NCBI GenBank assembly: GCA_016763045.1
Contig: JAESUN010000155.1
Location: forward strand, 1-6,525
Direction: 5' to 3'
DNA: 6,525 nucleotides
DNA from: Opitutaceae bacterium
GTDB taxonomy: Bacteria > Verrucomicrobiota > Verrucomicrobiia > Opitutales > Opitutaceae
Shown here: positions 5,659 through 6,525 of the stretch, piece after piece
Layout of the letters: each line of letters opens with the position of its first letter
Position numbering within the stretch: the first letter of the stretch is position 1
The notes under the pieces: model-generated
The model's input: the letters and a program-made list of their open reading frames with translations, nothing else
What the model was told of the DNA's origin: nothing
Database searches by the model: none
Translations under genes and position numbers: made by a program

Positions 5659-6516
5659 TCAACCCAGCCACTGGCCCGCACTCATCACAAAGACACAAAG
5701 AATCCCAACAGCGATACCTAGCAATTTCCGGCGAGAGAGTGATTCCTTGAGAAAAAAAACACCCAAAACAAACGTCCCCAGAAAACTCATCTGCGCAATA
5801 GGAAGAACGATCCCCGCCTCTCCGTATTGCAATGCCAGCGCCATAAAATAGACAATCCCACAGATCAAGAGGCCGGATAACAATCCATAGCCCCAGCTCT
5901 TTCGATGGGAAAACCCAATCCCTCCTTCTCTAAAAAAAGCATAGCTAAGCCCCCCGACGATCCAAACAGAGCCCGTTAGCGCAAGCAGCCCGCTTCGATC
6001 TGCCCCCTCTATAAATGCATATTTATAACTAAGCCCCATCCCTGCCCTGAGAAAAGCCGCAATCACCGCTAAATACGTTCCCTTTCTCAACATGGCATGG
6101 GATTTTCCTCCATCCGTCCCCAAAAACAGAAAGACCGCGGTAACCGCGAGTAGAACACCACCTATCTTCCAATAAGTCAGCGATTCCCCCAACAAAACAA
6201 ATGCTCCAAGGACAACGACAACTAGATTCAAACGATAGATAGTCGAACAAACGCCAGCTTCCTGCGAAGTCATCGACTCAACCAGAAGAATATTTGCCAC
6301 AACAGATAAGAGACCCGCAATCAGTCCCCAGAGAACAGTCACCTGCCAGTTCTCATAGCTGAAGTCAAAAAAGAGACAAAAAACAGCCACCCAAACGACA
6401 CCGATGATCGCAATGTAGGTGCCACGAGATCTCCCCCGACGAGCATATAACTTGAAAACAAAGTCGTTGAGAGCAGAGAAAAACAGGCAACAGAGTGCAA
6501 AAACAATCGGCAACAT
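5659..6516 (-). CDS. DMT superfamily (EamA-like) ten-helix permease
   Basis: Inner-membrane transporter of the drug/metabolite type, probably a small-molecule exporter or exchanger; the substrate cannot be told. The 285 residues hold about ten hydrophobic helices in two homologous EamA halves. Each half ends with the family hallmark of an acidic residue at the start of the last helix pair: LLGESLTYWKIGGVLLAV (108-125) in the first and FLKESLSRRKLLGIAVGI (255-272) in the second. Length is normal (about 280-300). ATG at 6516 gives a typical first helix, but no Shine-Dalgarno is visible: the nine bases before it to the window edge are TCTCTCTCT and contain no stop, so a more upstream start is possible. 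It heads the row of genes leading to DUF3147 and the toroid protein. Confidence 0.92.
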   Translation of the reverse strand: MLPIVFALCCLFFSALNDFVFKLYARRGRSRGTYIAIIGVVWVAVFCLFFDFSYENWQVTVLWGLIAGLLSVVANILLVESMTSQEAGVCSTIYRLNLVVVVLGAFVLLGESLTYWKIGGVLLAVTAVFLFLGTDGGKSHAMLRKGTYLAVIAAFLRAGMGLSYKYAFIEGADRSGLLALTGSVWIVGGLSYAFFREGGIGFSHRKSWGYGLLSGLLICGIVYFMALALQYGEAGIVLPIAQMSFLGTFVLGVFFLKESLSRRKLLGIAVGILCVFVMSAGQWLG

Positions 6517-6525
6517 AGAGAGAGA

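Noticed and set aside
5630..5680. T runs just after the permease stop as an intrinsic terminator
   Set aside because: The only stem before the T run is CCAG/CTGG, four pairs with a 3-base loop that overlaps the last codons. Too weak to call.

Overview
All seven or eight genes in this window lie on the minus strand, so transcription runs from high to low coordinates. Base composition is moderate and there is no rRNA, tRNA, CRISPR array, transposase or other mobile element. The best guess for the host is a Verrucomicrobiota bacterium, perhaps from the Opitutae. This rests on a remembered resemblance of the ECF sigma/membrane anti-sigma pair, and of the long uncharacterised toroid-type protein, to proteins of that group. 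It is an inference, not a measurement.

Layout from upstream (right) to downstream (left). A DMT/EamA-family ten-helix permease (5659-6516) is followed by a small four-helix DUF3147 membrane protein (5193-5549). Eight bases later comes a 574-residue cytosolic protein that looks like an uncharacterised (alpha/alpha)6-toroid plus beta-sandwich enzyme of heparinase/polysaccharide-lyase type (3460-5184). After a 162-base gap comes a self-contained beta-class carbonic anhydrase (2713-3297) with a strong ribosome binding site and a clear intrinsic terminator (2662-2690). A second hairpin (2561-2594) separates it from a 73-codon reading frame (2302-2523). That frame encodes a signal peptide plus what looks like only the first blade of a PQQ-dehydrogenase/NHL-type beta-propeller, so it is probably a gene remnant.

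Next is a regulatory pair: an ECF sigma-70 factor (1668-2210) overlapping by 8 bases a membrane anti-sigma factor. The anti-sigma gene is the most interesting item in the window. Its cytoplasmic domain and single membrane helix (1316-1675) end at an in-frame TAG. The same frame then continues for 11 codons into a conserved-looking C-terminal domain (923-1282). One nonsense codon therefore seems to split a roughly 250-codon gene. TAG also ends the carbonic anhydrase gene here, which argues against general reassignment of TAG.

The left edge holds the first 230 codons of an Opp/Dpp/YejF-type ABC transporter ATPase (1-692), starting at TTG and running off the window. Intergenic stretches (693-922, 2211-2301, 2524-2712, 3298-3459, 5550-5658) are all under 300 bases. 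They hold hairpins but no promoter that can be called with confidence.
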